DNA from: Rectinema subterraneum
Lineage (GTDB): Bacteria; Spirochaetota; Spirochaetia; Treponematales; Rectinemataceae
DNA: 40,987 bases
Direction: 5' to 3'
NCBI GenBank assembly: GCA_009768935.1
Contig: WESA01000022.1
Coordinates: 1 to 40,987 of the forward strand
The translations under genes and the position numbers were made by a program. Shown in pieces: positions 16,385 through 24,959 of the stretch (the first letter of the stretch is position 1; every line of letters starts with the position of its first letter). The notes beneath the pieces are model-generated. The model was not told where the DNA came from and did not search any database. It worked only from the letters and a program-made list of their open reading frames with translations.

Positions 16385-17800
16385 TTATTCACGACGGAAA
16401 GCAACTGCTTCCCAACCTTTTCTGTGCTCTCCTTGTGGCAGTTTCGAGAAACCCGAAGGTTTCTGGCGCACAAAGCGTCCGATATATGTTGCGCTGGAAG
16501 CTATGACTGCGACAGCACCCCTCTTGAGCGCTCTGGATAGAAGCGGCCAGTAATAGCTCGCACTATCGAATTTCGGAATATCTTCAGGAAAGAGAATTGC
16601 AGCGTCGATACTGAATGGCGCCAATACTTCCATCCCTCGCTCAGCAGAATCCAAAACTGGTTCCCCCGCGCTATTCTCTTTCTTTGCGAAAGCAGGCTCC
16701 AAAATTCGCACCGAATTGTCGAACCCGGCGCGCCTGAGATTCCAACCGGAAGCAGCGAGCGCAAGCACATCGTGCGATTTCAAGGTAATTTCGGAAGAAC
16801 CAAGCACTCCCTTGCACCACAGCGGCACAATGCCCACTCCTGGCTCGATGACAAGAGCGCGGCGCACCAGCGAACCTGGGAATACTTGCCGACCGAGGGC
16901 GAGCGCACACAAAGTAGCAAACGAAGGTTCATCGAATTCTGGCAAGCCTTGAATTCCGTCCCAGACAAGCGATGCACCTGCAATCGATTTTTTAACGTGG
17001 GATCGCACATAGGCTTTGAACCACTGGTCAGCCTTTCCGCGCCCTAGCTCCGCAAGGGCTTCCTTCACAGCATTTTCGCCTGCCCGCCTTTCCCCTGTCC
17101 TTGCGATGCACACCATATGGTTTTTCGTGGCAACTGTCCTCTGGATCTCGAAACCGGCTTCCATGCACCATGCCCGCGCTTGCTCAGCGAGAGGGGCCAC
17201 AATCACGAAGGCGAAGGTACCGCCCTCGCGCAAAAGCTCCCGCCCTACCGCCACAAAATATTGCGAGAGCAAAGCTGGCCCAGCCTTGGCTGGTAAATTG
17301 GCGACTACTGCCTCGTACGGCGCATTGGGGTCCGGCTCGCACAAAAGACCAGGCGCTGCGATAAGTGCTGCATTTCTTTGCACCACCTTGATTTTAGCAA
17401 ACGGCCGCTTTGCGCACTGCGCCAGCTCTGTTCCTCCGAGCCCCTGAAGCTTGACCGCAAGGCCGTTTCGGCTTGCATTGCGTGCTGCAAACGCTACTGC
17501 CCGAAAATCCCTGTCGCGCATGACCACTTCCATATCCGGGCAGGAAGCGGCCAGGCTTATCCCGATGACGCCAGTGCCACAGCCTGCATCGAGCACACGC
17601 CGCGCCTCCACGATACCAGGCTCGTGCACAATCTCCTTTAAAAGTAGGCGCGTTCCCGCATCTATGTCAAATGACGAAAATAAGGCGTGCGACAAATCGA
17701 ATTTCAGCCGCACGCCTCGATATGCGAAATCAGTTGTTTTATTGACAAGCGGATCGAGCGGACAAGCCTCCCGCTCCTGCTTACTCGTTGACGCGTTCAA
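16385..17800 (-). CDS. Class I SAM-dependent methyltransferase, RsmC/RlmG-like layout
   Basis: The 471-residue protein has an N-terminal Rossmann methyltransferase domain with motif I VLDAGCGTGVIGI, an acidic post-I stretch, and motif IV VVANLPAK followed by GGTFAFVIV. The motif IV form is unusual, because N-P-P-[FY] is the norm for base-amino methylases. The C-terminal ~220 residues look like a second, degenerate barrel or methyltransferase domain (ALVIEPGVGIVPLWCKG resembles a motif I without its glycines). Such two-domain proteins modify rRNA guanines, but the target here is unknown. Its start lies 20 nt inside the end of efp, so it is probably co-expressed with EF-P. Confidence 0.75.
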   Translation of the reverse strand: MNASTSKQEREACPLDPLVNKTTDFAYRGVRLKFDLSHALFSSFDIDAGTRLLLKEIVHEPGIVEARRVLDAGCGTGVIGISLAASCPDMEVVMRDRDFRAVAFAARNASRNGLAVKLQGLGGTELAQCAKRPFAKIKVVQRNAALIAAPGLLCEPDPNAPYEAVVANLPAKAGPALLSQYFVAVGRELLREGGTFAFVIVAPLAEQARAWCMEAGFEIQRTVATKNHMVCIARTGERRAGENAVKEALAELGRGKADQWFKAYVRSHVKKSIAGASLVWDGIQGLPEFDEPSFATLCALALGRQVFPGSLVRRALVIEPGVGIVPLWCKGVLGSSEITLKSHDVLALAASGWNLRRAGFDNSVRILEPAFAKKENSAGEPVLDSAERGMEVLAPFSIDAAILFPEDIPKFDSASYYWPLLSRALKRGAVAVIASSATYIGRFVRQKPSGFSKLPQGEHRKGWEAVAFRRE

Positions 17801-18344
17801 CGTACTCGTTCGACTCCGTATTCACAAGGATCTTCTCACCTTGCTTGATAAAGAGCGGAACACGCACCACGAGCCCCGTTTCGGTCGTAACGGGCTTGGT
17901 CGCTCCCGAGACCGTGTCGCCGCGGACATAATTCTCGCTCTCAACCACCGTAAAAACCATCTTGTAGGGTATTTTGATATCGATAGGCTCGCCTTCCCAC
18001 ATGACGATGGTGTAGGTTTCCCCTTCTTTGAGATAGGGACCTCGATCCTCATGGGCTGCAACTGGGACTTCGAACTGGTCGAATGTCTCGTTGTTCATAA
18101 AATGGAAGAATTCGCCATCATTGTATTGATACTGGCAATCGACAAGATCCACCTGTGCATCTTCGACAAAATCTGCCGTTTTTATAGTCTGGGTAATTAC
18201 ATTGCCATTCTTGAGATTTTTCGCTCTCACCCTCGCGAAGGCTGAACCTTTGCCGGGGCTCACAAACTCGCGCTCCACCACAATGTGCGGTGTCCCATTG
18301 ATGAGAAGACAGGTGCCAATTCCGATTTCACCACCACGAACCAT
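17781..18344 (-). CDS. efp: Translation elongation factor P
   Basis: EF-P relieves ribosome stalling at polyproline stretches. The 187-residue protein has three OB-like domains. The modified lysine is Lys32 in the SPGKGSAF loop, the form recognised by EpmA. Also present are AKNLKNGNV, the YQYNDGEFFHFMN segment and the C-terminal VRVPLFIKQGEKILVNT signature. ATG 18344 with GAGGA in front is chosen; a longer frame adds 17 residues with no family counterpart. The epmA gene lies directly upstream on the same strand. Confidence 0.96.
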   Translation of the reverse strand: MVRGGEIGIGTCLLINGTPHIVVEREFVSPGKGSAFARVRAKNLKNGNVITQTIKTADFVEDAQVDLVDCQYQYNDGEFFHFMNNETFDQFEVPVAAHEDRGPYLKEGETYTIVMWEGEPIDIKIPYKMVFTVVESENYVRGDTVSGATKPVTTETGLVVRVPLFIKQGEKILVNTESNEYVERVNE

Positions 18345-18381
18345 ATATTTTTCCTCGATAGATAAAGAATTGAGTCGGACT

Positions 18382-18411
18382 ATACTAGCGCGCAAAGGAC
18401 TTTTGTGTAAA
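18382..18411 (-). promoter_or_regulatory. Candidate efp promoter
   Basis: On the minus strand TTTACA (18406-18411) and TAGTAT (18382-18387) are separated by 18 bp, 38 bp before the efp start. Efp can therefore be transcribed independently of epmA. The rest of the 18396-18491 gap shows nothing else. Confidence 0.5.
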
Positions 18412-18491
18412 GCCTTAGCAGCACGATCAGTACAGGGCGCCCAAAGCCAGGATCACTTCCGAAAGGCATTCCAAAGTCTGCCCACCAAATT

Positions 18492-19508
18492 TCACCACGA
18501 GTCATGCATTGCTGCGTTCCTCAGTGTTTCAAGGCTCGCCTGCTCTGTTTCCGGAAACGACTCAAAAGGAAAGAGCATGACCTCGGCGAGTGAGCGCTTG
18601 CCCAGCAGAACCATGAGAAGTCGGTCGAAGCCCACTGCGACGCCTGAGCAGGGCGGAAAATGCTCAAAAATCGAAGCATAGGAATCGTCGATGTGGTGCG
18701 GGACGAGCGCCTGGCGCTTTTTTTCGCTCTGTGAGGCGAAGTAGGCGCGGACAGCGTCGGAGCTCGCCATCTCGGTGAAGCAGTTCGCAATTTCGATGCC
18801 CGAGACATAGAGCTCCCAACGCTCCTTGTACGTGGTGCCGGGAATATCCATGGCGAGGCATTCGATCCCTGCTGGATATTCGTTGAGCACAAGCGGCTGG
18901 TCCTGCGGCAAGGCAGGTTCGACGAAGCTTAGAAAGAGAATATTGAAAGCGTCTTCCCAGGGAGCATCTTGGGGCACGAGGAGGCCCCGCTCACGGCAGG
19001 CCTCGCGCATCGCCTCAGGCTCGGCGAGTGCATCGAGGTCCGTATGGGCGAACTCGTGCCAAGCTTCCTTCATGCTCATCACGCGGAAGGGAGGCCGCGC
19101 TTGCGGCGGCGTTTCGTCTGTGGCAAGGGCAGCGAAAAGCTCCTCGGTCAGGCGAATATTGTCGCTGCTCGAGAGCCCCACCCCGTAGTATTCCAGCATG
19201 GTGAACTCGGGATTGTGGATGCGCGAAACGGATTCAGCATTGCGCCATGACTTGCAGAGCTGGAACACGCTCCGCCCCGTCTCCGCGATCACTTTCTTCA
19301 TCCATATCTCGGGCGAGGGAATGAGATAGAGCGGCCTGCGCCCTTTTGTCGGGTGCACGTACTCCGTCGCGAACACCTCGAGGCAGGATTCCGGAATGAG
19401 CGAAGGAGCAAGCGCTGGCGTGTCGGTCTCGAGATACCCCCGCGAAAGGAAAAAATCGCGAGTGGCGGTCACCATGCGCGAGCGCGCCTGCAGTATTGAA
19501 ACCTCCAT
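18492..19508 (-). CDS. epmA: EF-P--(R)-beta-lysine ligase EpmA (lysyl-tRNA synthetase paralogue)
   Basis: EpmA (PoxA/GenX) attaches beta-lysine to the EF-P lysine. The 338-residue protein is a class II synthetase catalytic domain without an anticodon-binding domain. It has motif 1-like FFLSRGYLETDTPAL, motif 2 CKSWRNAESVSRIHNPEFTMLEYY and motif 3 GVAVGFDRLLMVLLG. ATG 19508 is taken because it directly precedes the catalytic domain; ten further codons are open upstream. The adjacent efp gene is its substrate. The aminomutase EpmB is not encoded in this window. Confidence 0.93.
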   Translation of the reverse strand: MEVSILQARSRMVTATRDFFLSRGYLETDTPALAPSLIPESCLEVFATEYVHPTKGRRPLYLIPSPEIWMKKVIAETGRSVFQLCKSWRNAESVSRIHNPEFTMLEYYGVGLSSSDNIRLTEELFAALATDETPPQARPPFRVMSMKEAWHEFAHTDLDALAEPEAMREACRERGLLVPQDAPWEDAFNILFLSFVEPALPQDQPLVLNEYPAGIECLAMDIPGTTYKERWELYVSGIEIANCFTEMASSDAVRAYFASQSEKKRQALVPHHIDDSYASIFEHFPPCSGVAVGFDRLLMVLLGKRSLAEVMLFPFESFPETEQASLETLRNAAMHDSW

Positions 19509-19597
19509 GGCGCAAGTATAGCGAAATGGCTGAATCATGGAAATGCGCGAATGTACAAATTCAGATTTTGTATTTGCAGCAGAAACATTTTTCTATT

Positions 19598-19649
19598 TTT
19601 GTATCTGAAATAGATACAAAGGGGCTATTTTGTACTTGTATCAGATACA
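19598..19649. promoter_or_regulatory. Pair of GATACA/TGTATC palindromes, operator-like
   Basis: TTTGTATCT (19598-19606) and AGATACAAA (19612-19620) form a perfect 9-bp inverted repeat around GAAAT. Seventeen bases later TGTATCAGATACA (19637-19649) is a perfect 6-bp palindrome with a single central base. Both share the TGTATC/GATACA half-site. They lie between the divergent epmA gene and the ATPase remnant, where a regulator could bind. No candidate regulator gene is adjacent. Confidence 0.5.
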
Positions 19650-19651
19650 TT

Positions 19652-20008
19652 GTGCTTCGCGTCATCCGGAAAGAGCACAGCACCAAGGCCAAAACCGTCG
19701 GCGAAAAGCTCTTTTTTGCGGACCCTGCATTCTACCCGGCCCTGGGCGGCGATCTTGGCACATCGCGCGAGGCGATAGTTGCTTTCTTCTTAGAGCAGGC
19801 GGGATGGAACGTCGAAGCTCTCGCCGATGAACAGGCTGGCGACTTTGCCATTTCCAGAACAGGCCCGGACACTCGAACTGAACGATATACGCTTGAAGTC
19901 GGAGGACGCTCCAAAAAACCCAAGCAAGCCGATTTCGTGATCCGAGATGATATCGATTACCCAGCTGGCAATGCGATTCCGCTGTGGCTCGCAGGGTTCA
20001 TGTTTTGA
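19652..20008 (+). pseudogene. C-terminal remnant of an ATPase with a DUF4143-type C-terminus
   Basis: The ~118 residues before the TGA at 20006-20008 resemble the C-terminus of ATPases of the AAA/DUF4143 group: KTVGEKLFFADPAFYPALGG, REAIVAFFLEQAGWNV, TLEVGGRSKKPKQADFVIRD and a final DIDYPAGNAIPLWLAGFMF. The Walker A/B ATPase part, about 300 residues in intact members, is missing. Upstream frames hold only the palindromes and epmA, so the gene is 5'-truncated. Codons 19744-19844 are duplicated 948 bp downstream. The resemblance is from memory of the family. Confidence 0.7.
19744..19844 (+). repeat. 101-bp direct repeat, copy 1 (inside the ATPase remnant)
   Basis: This copy matches 20692-20792 with two substitutions in 101 bp. 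It encodes GGDLGTSREAIVAFFLEQAG and onwards in the ATPase frame. The toxin-antitoxin pair lies between the two copies. Confidence 0.95.
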
Positions 20009-20037
20009 AGCATATGCCAGTACTGCATTATAATGCG

Positions 20038-20103
20038 TACTATTTATAGTATTTTAAATCATTGACTAAAAGAACTTATAATAGTATTATTGGCGCTGGA
20101 GGA
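20038..20103 (+). promoter_or_regulatory. Toxin-antitoxin promoter and operator region
   Basis: TTGACT (20062-20067) and TATTAT (20085-20090) are spaced by 17 bp; a second -10-like TATAAT lies at 20077-20082. TACTATTTATAGTA (20038-20051) is a perfect palindrome. ATAGTATT occurs twice (20046-20053 and 20081-20088), so the second copy overlaps the -10 region. GGAGGA (20098-20103) is the antitoxin ribosome binding site. Repeated half-sites over the promoter fit autoregulation by the antitoxin complex. Confidence 0.6.
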
Positions 20104-20108
20104 AAATC

Positions 20109-20360
20109 ATGGCGATTTTGGTTTCAGCAAATGACCTGAAAGTGAAAGGCATCCGTGCAATTGAAGAAAACTCCTCAAACGATCGTGAAGTTATCATAAC
20201 AGTGCGCGGAAAAGAGAAATACGTGATACTTCCTATCGAGACGTACAATCAGCTCAGGGAATATGAGCTGGACGCAGCCATTCTGGAAGCGCAGAAGGAC
20301 TATGCGGAAGGGCGATACCACACTGGAACCATAGAGGAACATCTGCAGCGGGTTCATTGA
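20109..20360 (+). CDS. Phd/YefM-type antitoxin
   Basis: The 83-residue protein has a Phd/YefM N-terminal DNA-binding fold (SANDLKVKGIRAIEE, EVIITVRGKEKYVILPIETYNQL) and a charged C-terminal tail (AILEAQKDYAEGRYHTGTIEEH) that would wrap the toxin. It should neutralise the toxin encoded just after it and repress their shared promoter, as known for this family. It starts 6 nt after a GGAGGA ribosome binding site and overlaps the toxin gene by four bases. Confidence 0.9.
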   Translation: MAILVSANDLKVKGIRAIEENSSNDREVIITVRGKEKYVILPIETYNQLREYELDAAILEAQKDYAEGRYHTGTIEEHLQRVH

Positions 20361-20641
20361 TGTATACGCTCATCTATACTGCTTCGTATGAAGAAAAAGT
20401 CCGCAGATTTCTCAAAAAGCATCCCGAAATTGAAAAACAATATATCAAAACCTTGAAGCTTCTGGAACTTAACCCTTTCCATCCTTCATTGCGGCTTCAC
20501 CATTTCAAGACCAGCAATTTCGAGGGATATTCTATATCCATCAATCTCATGTACCGGATTTCCCTAGAGTTCATCATGAATGGAAAAGAGATACTCCTTA
20601 TCGATATTGGAGACCATAAAGCAATTTATGGAAAAGAATAG
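20357..20641 (+). CDS. RelE/ParE-superfamily toxin (YafQ-like)
   Basis: This 94-residue basic protein has the compact RelE fold pattern: an N-terminal strand (YTLIYTASYEEKVRRFLKKH), a helical pair, LRLHHFKTSNFEGYSISI, MYRISLEFI and a C-terminal LIDIGDHKAIY. The late His in GDHKAIY corresponds to the catalytic-site region in YafQ-like mRNA interferases. The 4-nt overlap with the antitoxin gene is standard for such modules. Whether it cleaves mRNA at the ribosome or acts otherwise cannot be read from the sequence. Confidence 0.88.
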   Translation: MMYTLIYTASYEEKVRRFLKKHPEIEKQYIKTLKLLELNPFHPSLRLHHFKTSNFEGYSISINLMYRISLEFIMNGKEILLIDIGDHKAIYGKE

Positions 20642-20691
20642 CGCGGCTTGAAGAAAAGCCTGAGCTACGGGCCTGATACATCTTTAGTCGA

Positions 20692-20792
20692 GGGCGGCGA
20701 TCTTGGCACATCGCGCGAGGCGATAGTTGCTTTCTTCTTAGAGCAGGCGGGATGGAACGTCGGAGCTCTTGCCGATGAACAGGCTGGCGACT
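20692..20792 (+). repeat. 101-bp direct repeat, copy 2 (ATPase fragment fused into queG 3' end)
   Basis: 98% identical to 19744-19844. The match ends abruptly at 20792, where the sequence becomes the 3' end of the minus-strand queG-like gene. Left of 20692 no similarity to the ATPase remnant continues. The stretch 20642-20691 shows nothing recognisable. Confidence 0.95.
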
Positions 20793-21919
20793 ATTGCTAC
20801 ATTCCTCCTAAGAGCCTCAGGCGCAATCCACTTCTGATCGAGGGCGGAGCCTTTGAAGACTGCGCGCAGCTCTGCCTCGCTCATTGCCGCGATGAATGCG
20901 GCATCAAAGGCACCGCCGATTCTCCCCAGTGCGGTGCAAGCTTCGCTGTTGGGCTTGAAATACGGGCATGCTTCGAGACAGATGTCGCAGCCATAGAGCT
21001 GATTGCCCCACGCCGCTTCGATATCCTCGGGAAGCGGACCTGCACCGCTCGTATAGTTCTGGATGCAGCGGGCGCGCTCGTAACGGGGCAATTCTGCGAG
21101 CGCCAAAGCTCCAGTCGGGCATGCATCAATGCACCGCTGGCAAGTTCCGCAAAGCGCAAGAGGCATAATGGGCTCATCATGCAAAGTTCCGGCTTCTTTG
21201 CCAATATCGAAAGGAAGGAGCATGAGCCCAAGGACGACTGCGGAGGACCATAGCGGCCAGCTTGAAGTTTCTGCGCAGCCACTGTCCGATGCTTCTGCAT
21301 TGCCCGTGCGCTGCGCGATCAGAAGGCCGTTGCGCCCGATGGTCCCTAGACCCGCAGCGACCGCAAGTGCCTTCTCCGGAAATCTCGAATTCGAAAATCT
21401 GTGCCATTCTCGGGGCGCAAAAACCGGAAGGCCGCGCGCTCTGGCCTCATCCGAGATGGACTTCACGCAGTCTGCAAGCCTTGCGATTGTCTCGCGGTAC
21501 CAGTTCGCCCTGGCAAAACGGCCCACAGCGGCCGCAGGCCGGCCTTCCTTTGCGATCGGCAATGGCGGCAGGCCGCGAACTGCCCGCTCTTCGTCGGATT
21601 CAGGCTCGACATCTGGCGCATACCGCAGCGCAACGACAAGCATCGCGCCCGCACTGTCGAGCTGGTAGCGCGCCCACAGGTTTTCAGAATTTTGGGAGGC
21701 ACTTCCGCTATCTGGCGCGTTCTGGCTTTTCTGCGCACCGCTTTCAGGCGCGCCCTCGTCCACATGCGCCCCGCCTTCCTCCTCCGCAACCCCCTGCACG
21801 CGAAACACCCGTACCCACTCTTCCTTCCTGAGGATTGCAAACGAGAAAAAATGCTGCGAGGCGGCGCTCCGCAGAAGTGCCTCCGCGTACCACCGCCCCA
21901 CCCCGCCTTCGAGAACCAT
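20738..21919 (-). CDS. queG: Epoxyqueuosine reductase-like iron-sulfur protein with replaced C-terminus
   Basis: The 393-residue protein resembles QueG, the cobalamin/4Fe-4S enzyme making queuosine in tRNA. It has GRFARANWYRETIARL, SRFPEKALAVAAGLGTIGRNGLLI, and two ferredoxin-type clusters: CGTCQRCIDACPTGAL and LYGCDICLEACPYF. A low-complexity acidic/Ser-Gly insert (about residues 46-82) lies near the N-terminus. After ...EALRRNVAI the frame runs into the antisense of the 101-bp ATPase repeat, and the final ~17 residues come from that sequence. The C-terminal HEAT-like part common in QueG is absent. It follows glyA closely on the same strand and has no clear ribosome binding site. Function after truncation is uncertain. 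Confidence 0.82.
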   Translation of the reverse strand: MVLEGGVGRWYAEALLRSAASQHFFSFAILRKEEWVRVFRVQGVAEEEGGAHVDEGAPESGAQKSQNAPDSGSASQNSENLWARYQLDSAGAMLVVALRYAPDVEPESDEERAVRGLPPLPIAKEGRPAAAVGRFARANWYRETIARLADCVKSISDEARARGLPVFAPREWHRFSNSRFPEKALAVAAGLGTIGRNGLLIAQRTGNAEASDSGCAETSSWPLWSSAVVLGLMLLPFDIGKEAGTLHDEPIMPLALCGTCQRCIDACPTGALALAELPRYERARCIQNYTSGAGPLPEDIEAAWGNQLYGCDICLEACPYFKPNSEACTALGRIGGAFDAAFIAAMSEAELRAVFKGSALDQKWIAPEALRRNVAIVASLFIGKSSDVPSRLL

Positions 21920-21928
21920 AGATATAGA

Positions 21929-23212
21929 TTATGGAAGCGGGAACCGCTTTGTCAGCGCGAGCACTTCCTGTTTGACACGTGTGATTACCTGCGCATCGCC
22001 CTTGGATTTCAGCACATCCATGATGAAGCCGGCTATTCTCTCCATCTCCGCTGGCCCCATTCCGCGAGTCGTAATGGCGGGCGTTCCCACACGAATACCG
22101 GAAGTCACAAAGGGGCTTTTCTTGTCGAAGGGAATGCCGTTCTTGTTCACAGTGATATTGGCTTCGTCGAGCCATTTCTCGGCGTCTCTCCCGGTAATCT
22201 CGAGCGGCGTAAGGTCGACGAGCATGAGGTGATTATCGGTTCCCCCGGACACAATGCGCGCGCCGCCAGCGCTGAGAGCTTTTGCCATTGCCTTTGCATT
22301 CAGAAGCACGCGATCGATGTATTCTGCAAAACTTGGCTCCAGTGCTTCCTTGAGCGCAACTGCTTTTCCAGCAATGATATGCATGAGCGGGCCGCCCTGG
22401 ATACCGGGCATAATCATGCTGTCGATCACTTCGGACCATTTGCGGAGCGCATCGCCCTTGGGCGTCATAATGCCGCGATTGTTCTCTTTATCCCTTCCCA
22501 CCAGAATCATGCCGCCGCGCGGCCCGCGCAGAGTTTTATGGGTCGTTGTAGTAGTAAAATCGGCGACAGGAATCGGGCTCGGATGCCGTCCGACCGCTAC
22601 AATGCCCGCAATGTGAGCCATGTCGACCATAAGGTACGCACCCACCTCGTCCGCAACTCTGCGGAATGCATCGAAATCGATGATGCGCGAATATGCGCTC
22701 GCTCCGGCGATGATAAGCTTGGGCTTGTGCTCGCGCGCGAGGTAGGCAACCTGGTCGTAGTCGATGGTCTCGGTGTCGGGATTGACTCCATAACTCACTA
22801 CTTTGTAAAGCTTTCCAGAGAATGACACCGGCGCGCCGTGGGTCAGGTGTCCGCCATGCGCGAGGCTCATGCCCATAATCGTGTCACCAGGGTTCAAAGC
22901 TGCAAACAGTACGCCCATGTTCGCCTGGCTTCCTGAATGCGGCTGGACATTGGCGTGGTCAGCTCCAAACAGCTTTTTCGCTCTGTCGCGCGCAAGGTTT
23001 TCCGCTATGTCGACAAATTCGCAGCCGCCATAATAGCGCTTGCCGGGGTAGCCCTCTGCATATTTATTTGTCAGCACGGAGCCGGCAGCCTCCAGCACCG
23101 CCCTGGATGTATAGTTTTCGCTGGCGATGAGCTCCAATTTGTTTTTTTGTCGATCCATCTCTGCTAGCATCGCTGCATGTAGCTCAGGATCAACAGATTG
23201 TATATATGACAT
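21929..23212 (-). CDS. glyA: Serine hydroxymethyltransferase
   Basis: GlyA interconverts serine and glycine with tetrahydrofolate, the main one-carbon source. The 427-residue PLP enzyme shows [17 protein letters not shown], the [11 protein letters not shown] segment, [21 protein letters not shown], and [14 protein letters not shown] with the Schiff-base lysine. ATG 23212 is preceded by AGGGAGGA; a longer open frame upstream adds 40 unsupported residues. queG-like lies 9 nt downstream on the same strand. Confidence 0.97.
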   Translation of the reverse strand: MSYIQSVDPELHAAMLAEMDRQKNKLELIASENYTSRAVLEAAGSVLTNKYAEGYPGKRYYGGCEFVDIAENLARDRAKKLFGADHANVQPHSGSQANMGVLFAALNPGDTIMGMSLAHGGHLTHGAPVSFSGKLYKVVSYGVNPDTETIDYDQVAYLAREHKPKLIIAGASAYSRIIDFDAFRRVADEVGAYLMVDMAHIAGIVAVGRHPSPIPVADFTTTTTHKTLRGPRGGMILVGRDKENNRGIMTPKGDALRKWSEVIDSMIMPGIQGGPLMHIIAGKAVALKEALEPSFAEYIDRVLLNAKAMAKALSAGGARIVSGGTDNHLMLVDLTPLEITGRDAEKWLDEANITVNKNGIPFDKKSPFVTSGIRVGTPAITTRGMGPAEMERIAGFIMDVLKSKGDAQVITRVKQEVLALTKRFPLP

Positions 23213-23230
23213 ATATCCTCCCTGGACTAT

Positions 23231-23259
23231 ATAATACCCAAATACCGAATATTCTGCAA
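23231..23259 (-). promoter_or_regulatory. Candidate glyA promoter
   Basis: On the minus strand TTGCAG (23254-23259) and TATTAT (23231-23236) are separated by exactly 17 bp. They lie just ahead of the AGGGAGGA ribosome binding site and the glyA ATG. The -10 box is good and the -35 box weak. Confidence 0.5.
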
Positions 23260-23318
23260 AAGCCAAAGCCTTACCGAAACAAGCTCTCGCGGGCAAGAGC
23301 ACGCTTTTGCTGGATGCA

Positions 23319-24956
23319 TCAAGGGTTTGCATTCCAGCTGATCATCGCAATATCCCATGTCGAGCTGTAACTGAGCCCGAGCGAAAGCTCATCATATTCA
23401 AAGAATGACCAGGATACTTTCTGCTTTTTCTGGACTTCGCGCGAAACAGCAGGCAGCAAACGATACCCTCTGCTCATTGCGATATGCCGATTATCGATAC
23501 CACGGTAGTATATCAGGCGATCGGAAAATCCGCCACTGAATTGTTGAGGAACATATCCGGATGCCAAGAGGGGGTCGAAAGGAATCCATCCCATCCCTGT
23601 CAGATAATATTCCCCCCAGAAATGAGGAATGAGCCGGTTGTCTCCTGTTGCAAGAAAGCCGGCGACGGGCACGGCCGGAATACCGAGCGCACGGAGCATC
23701 GCGCAATTCAAAAGGGCAAGGGCGCGCGTTCCTCCCGCTTTGTGTTTAAGCGCAACGAGCGCCTCATCGGAAAGCCCCTGGCTTTTGTCGTTCAGCTTGA
23801 CGTTGGAAGACACCCACTGCGATACAAGCACAATCTGGCGAAAGGGATTCTTCTCTTTTTTCTGAATCGCGAGCGCTGCGGCCTGAATGGTGGGGTCATC
23901 GGAGGGGACAAGCGTGTCAGCGGCTAGAGAAGATGCAAGAAAAGCAGGCCATGGCGAATCTATGCCTTGCAGGGATGAACTTGCGAGATCTGCACGCATT
24001 TCTGATACATCGACTTGCAGCCCTCGAACTATTTCGATTTTGCCCTTGCTCGCGTCTGCCTGCCCGAGGCGGAATTCCTGCCAGTTATTTTCATCTGCAA
24101 CAAGGTATTCCGCCCCGCTCTTTACCTCAATCTGCGCATTCTGATTTGCTTGGTTTGGCGGCTTTGCAAGAAACAGCGAAAGCTGGCCTTCCGGAAGGGA
24201 GGCTGCAACATGGATGGCGATGCGCTGTTCAATGCTGTATTTCGCTGTTTCGCCTTTCCATGTCCGTCCCTTTGCTCTGGAAATAGAGACAGGATACACA
24301 TTCGAGGTACCCCGTTTCGTCCGGATAAATACAAAACCGTTTTCGGCTCCATCAGGAACCCGCACAGTGATTTTATTCTCTGTCCAGACCTCGACAAGCT
24401 TATCCACCGAATTCACTTCGATGAAATTCGCTGGATCATCGAGCGCGAGGGTGGAGACCGAAGCAATCCTGGTAAAAAAGACCGCCGATCCTTCTTCAGG
24501 GTCGCCGAAATGGTCTCCTGAAACGATGAGGGGTTTGCCAATCTGGGCATTTGTGGTTGGCTGCATACTCGAAATGACCGGATGTATGCTGGGGATGGGT
24601 GCGGACTTCGATATTTCAGGAATTTTTGATGCATCAGCGAGCATGAGAGGATTGGAAAGCCCGAATCTGGTCTGGATGCGCACAATGGCGGTATCCACTC
24701 CATGCGGCATGCGAATAGAAATGAGCTGAGGGCTCCAATACAGTACTGCCGGAGAAGGCAGAGGTGCCGCATCGAACAGCACGTGCCCCGGCTGTTCCCC
24801 AAAATTGCGCCCGAAGAGAGATACAACCTCGTTTGGCTTTGAGCTGACAGGATCAATCGCAATGAGAACCGGGCGGCTCACTACATAGAACGCGATCGCG
24901 CCTGCAGCGAGCATGAGCACAAACATGCATACAATGATGATCGCCCGCCTCTTCAT
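23319..24956 (-). CDS. Membrane-anchored TIG-domain and transglutaminase-like protein lacking the catalytic Cys
   Basis: The 545-residue protein starts with a signal anchor ([24 protein letters not shown]). Two IPT/TIG-like Ig domains follow ([20 protein letters not shown] near 35; [24 protein letters not shown] near 130). A transglutaminase-like core lies near residues 405-462: [36 protein letters not shown] and FDP. His445 and Asp461 are present, but the catalytic Cys position is Thr410; the nearest Cys is 418. It is the last gene of the sigma/anti-sigma operon, 3 nt after its neighbour. Probably a periplasmic binding or scaffold protein; enzymatic activity is doubtful. Confidence 0.75.
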   Translation of the reverse strand: MKRRAIIIVCMFVLMLAAGAIAFYVVSRPVLIAIDPVSSKPNEVVSLFGRNFGEQPGHVLFDAAPLPSPAVLYWSPQLISIRMPHGVDTAIVRIQTRFGLSNPLMLADASKIPEISKSAPIPSIHPVISSMQPTTNAQIGKPLIVSGDHFGDPEEGSAVFFTRIASVSTLALDDPANFIEVNSVDKLVEVWTENKITVRVPDGAENGFVFIRTKRGTSNVYPVSISRAKGRTWKGETAKYSIEQRIAIHVAASLPEGQLSLFLAKPPNQANQNAQIEVKSGAEYLVADENNWQEFRLGQADASKGKIEIVRGLQVDVSEMRADLASSSLQGIDSPWPAFLASSLAADTLVPSDDPTIQAAALAIQKKEKNPFRQIVLVSQWVSSNVKLNDKSQGLSDEALVALKHKAGGTRALALLNCAMLRALGIPAVPVAGFLATGDNRLIPHFWGEYYLTGMGWIPFDPLLASGYVPQQFSGGFSDRLIYYRGIDNRHIAMSRGYRLLPAVSREVQKKQKVSWSFFEYDELSLGLSYSSTWDIAMISWNANP

Positions 24957-24959
24957 GAA

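Noticed and set aside
20648..21253. 201-codon plus-strand frame after the toxin gene
   Set aside because: Only its first third is the duplicated ATPase fragment; the rest is antisense to the queG-like gene.
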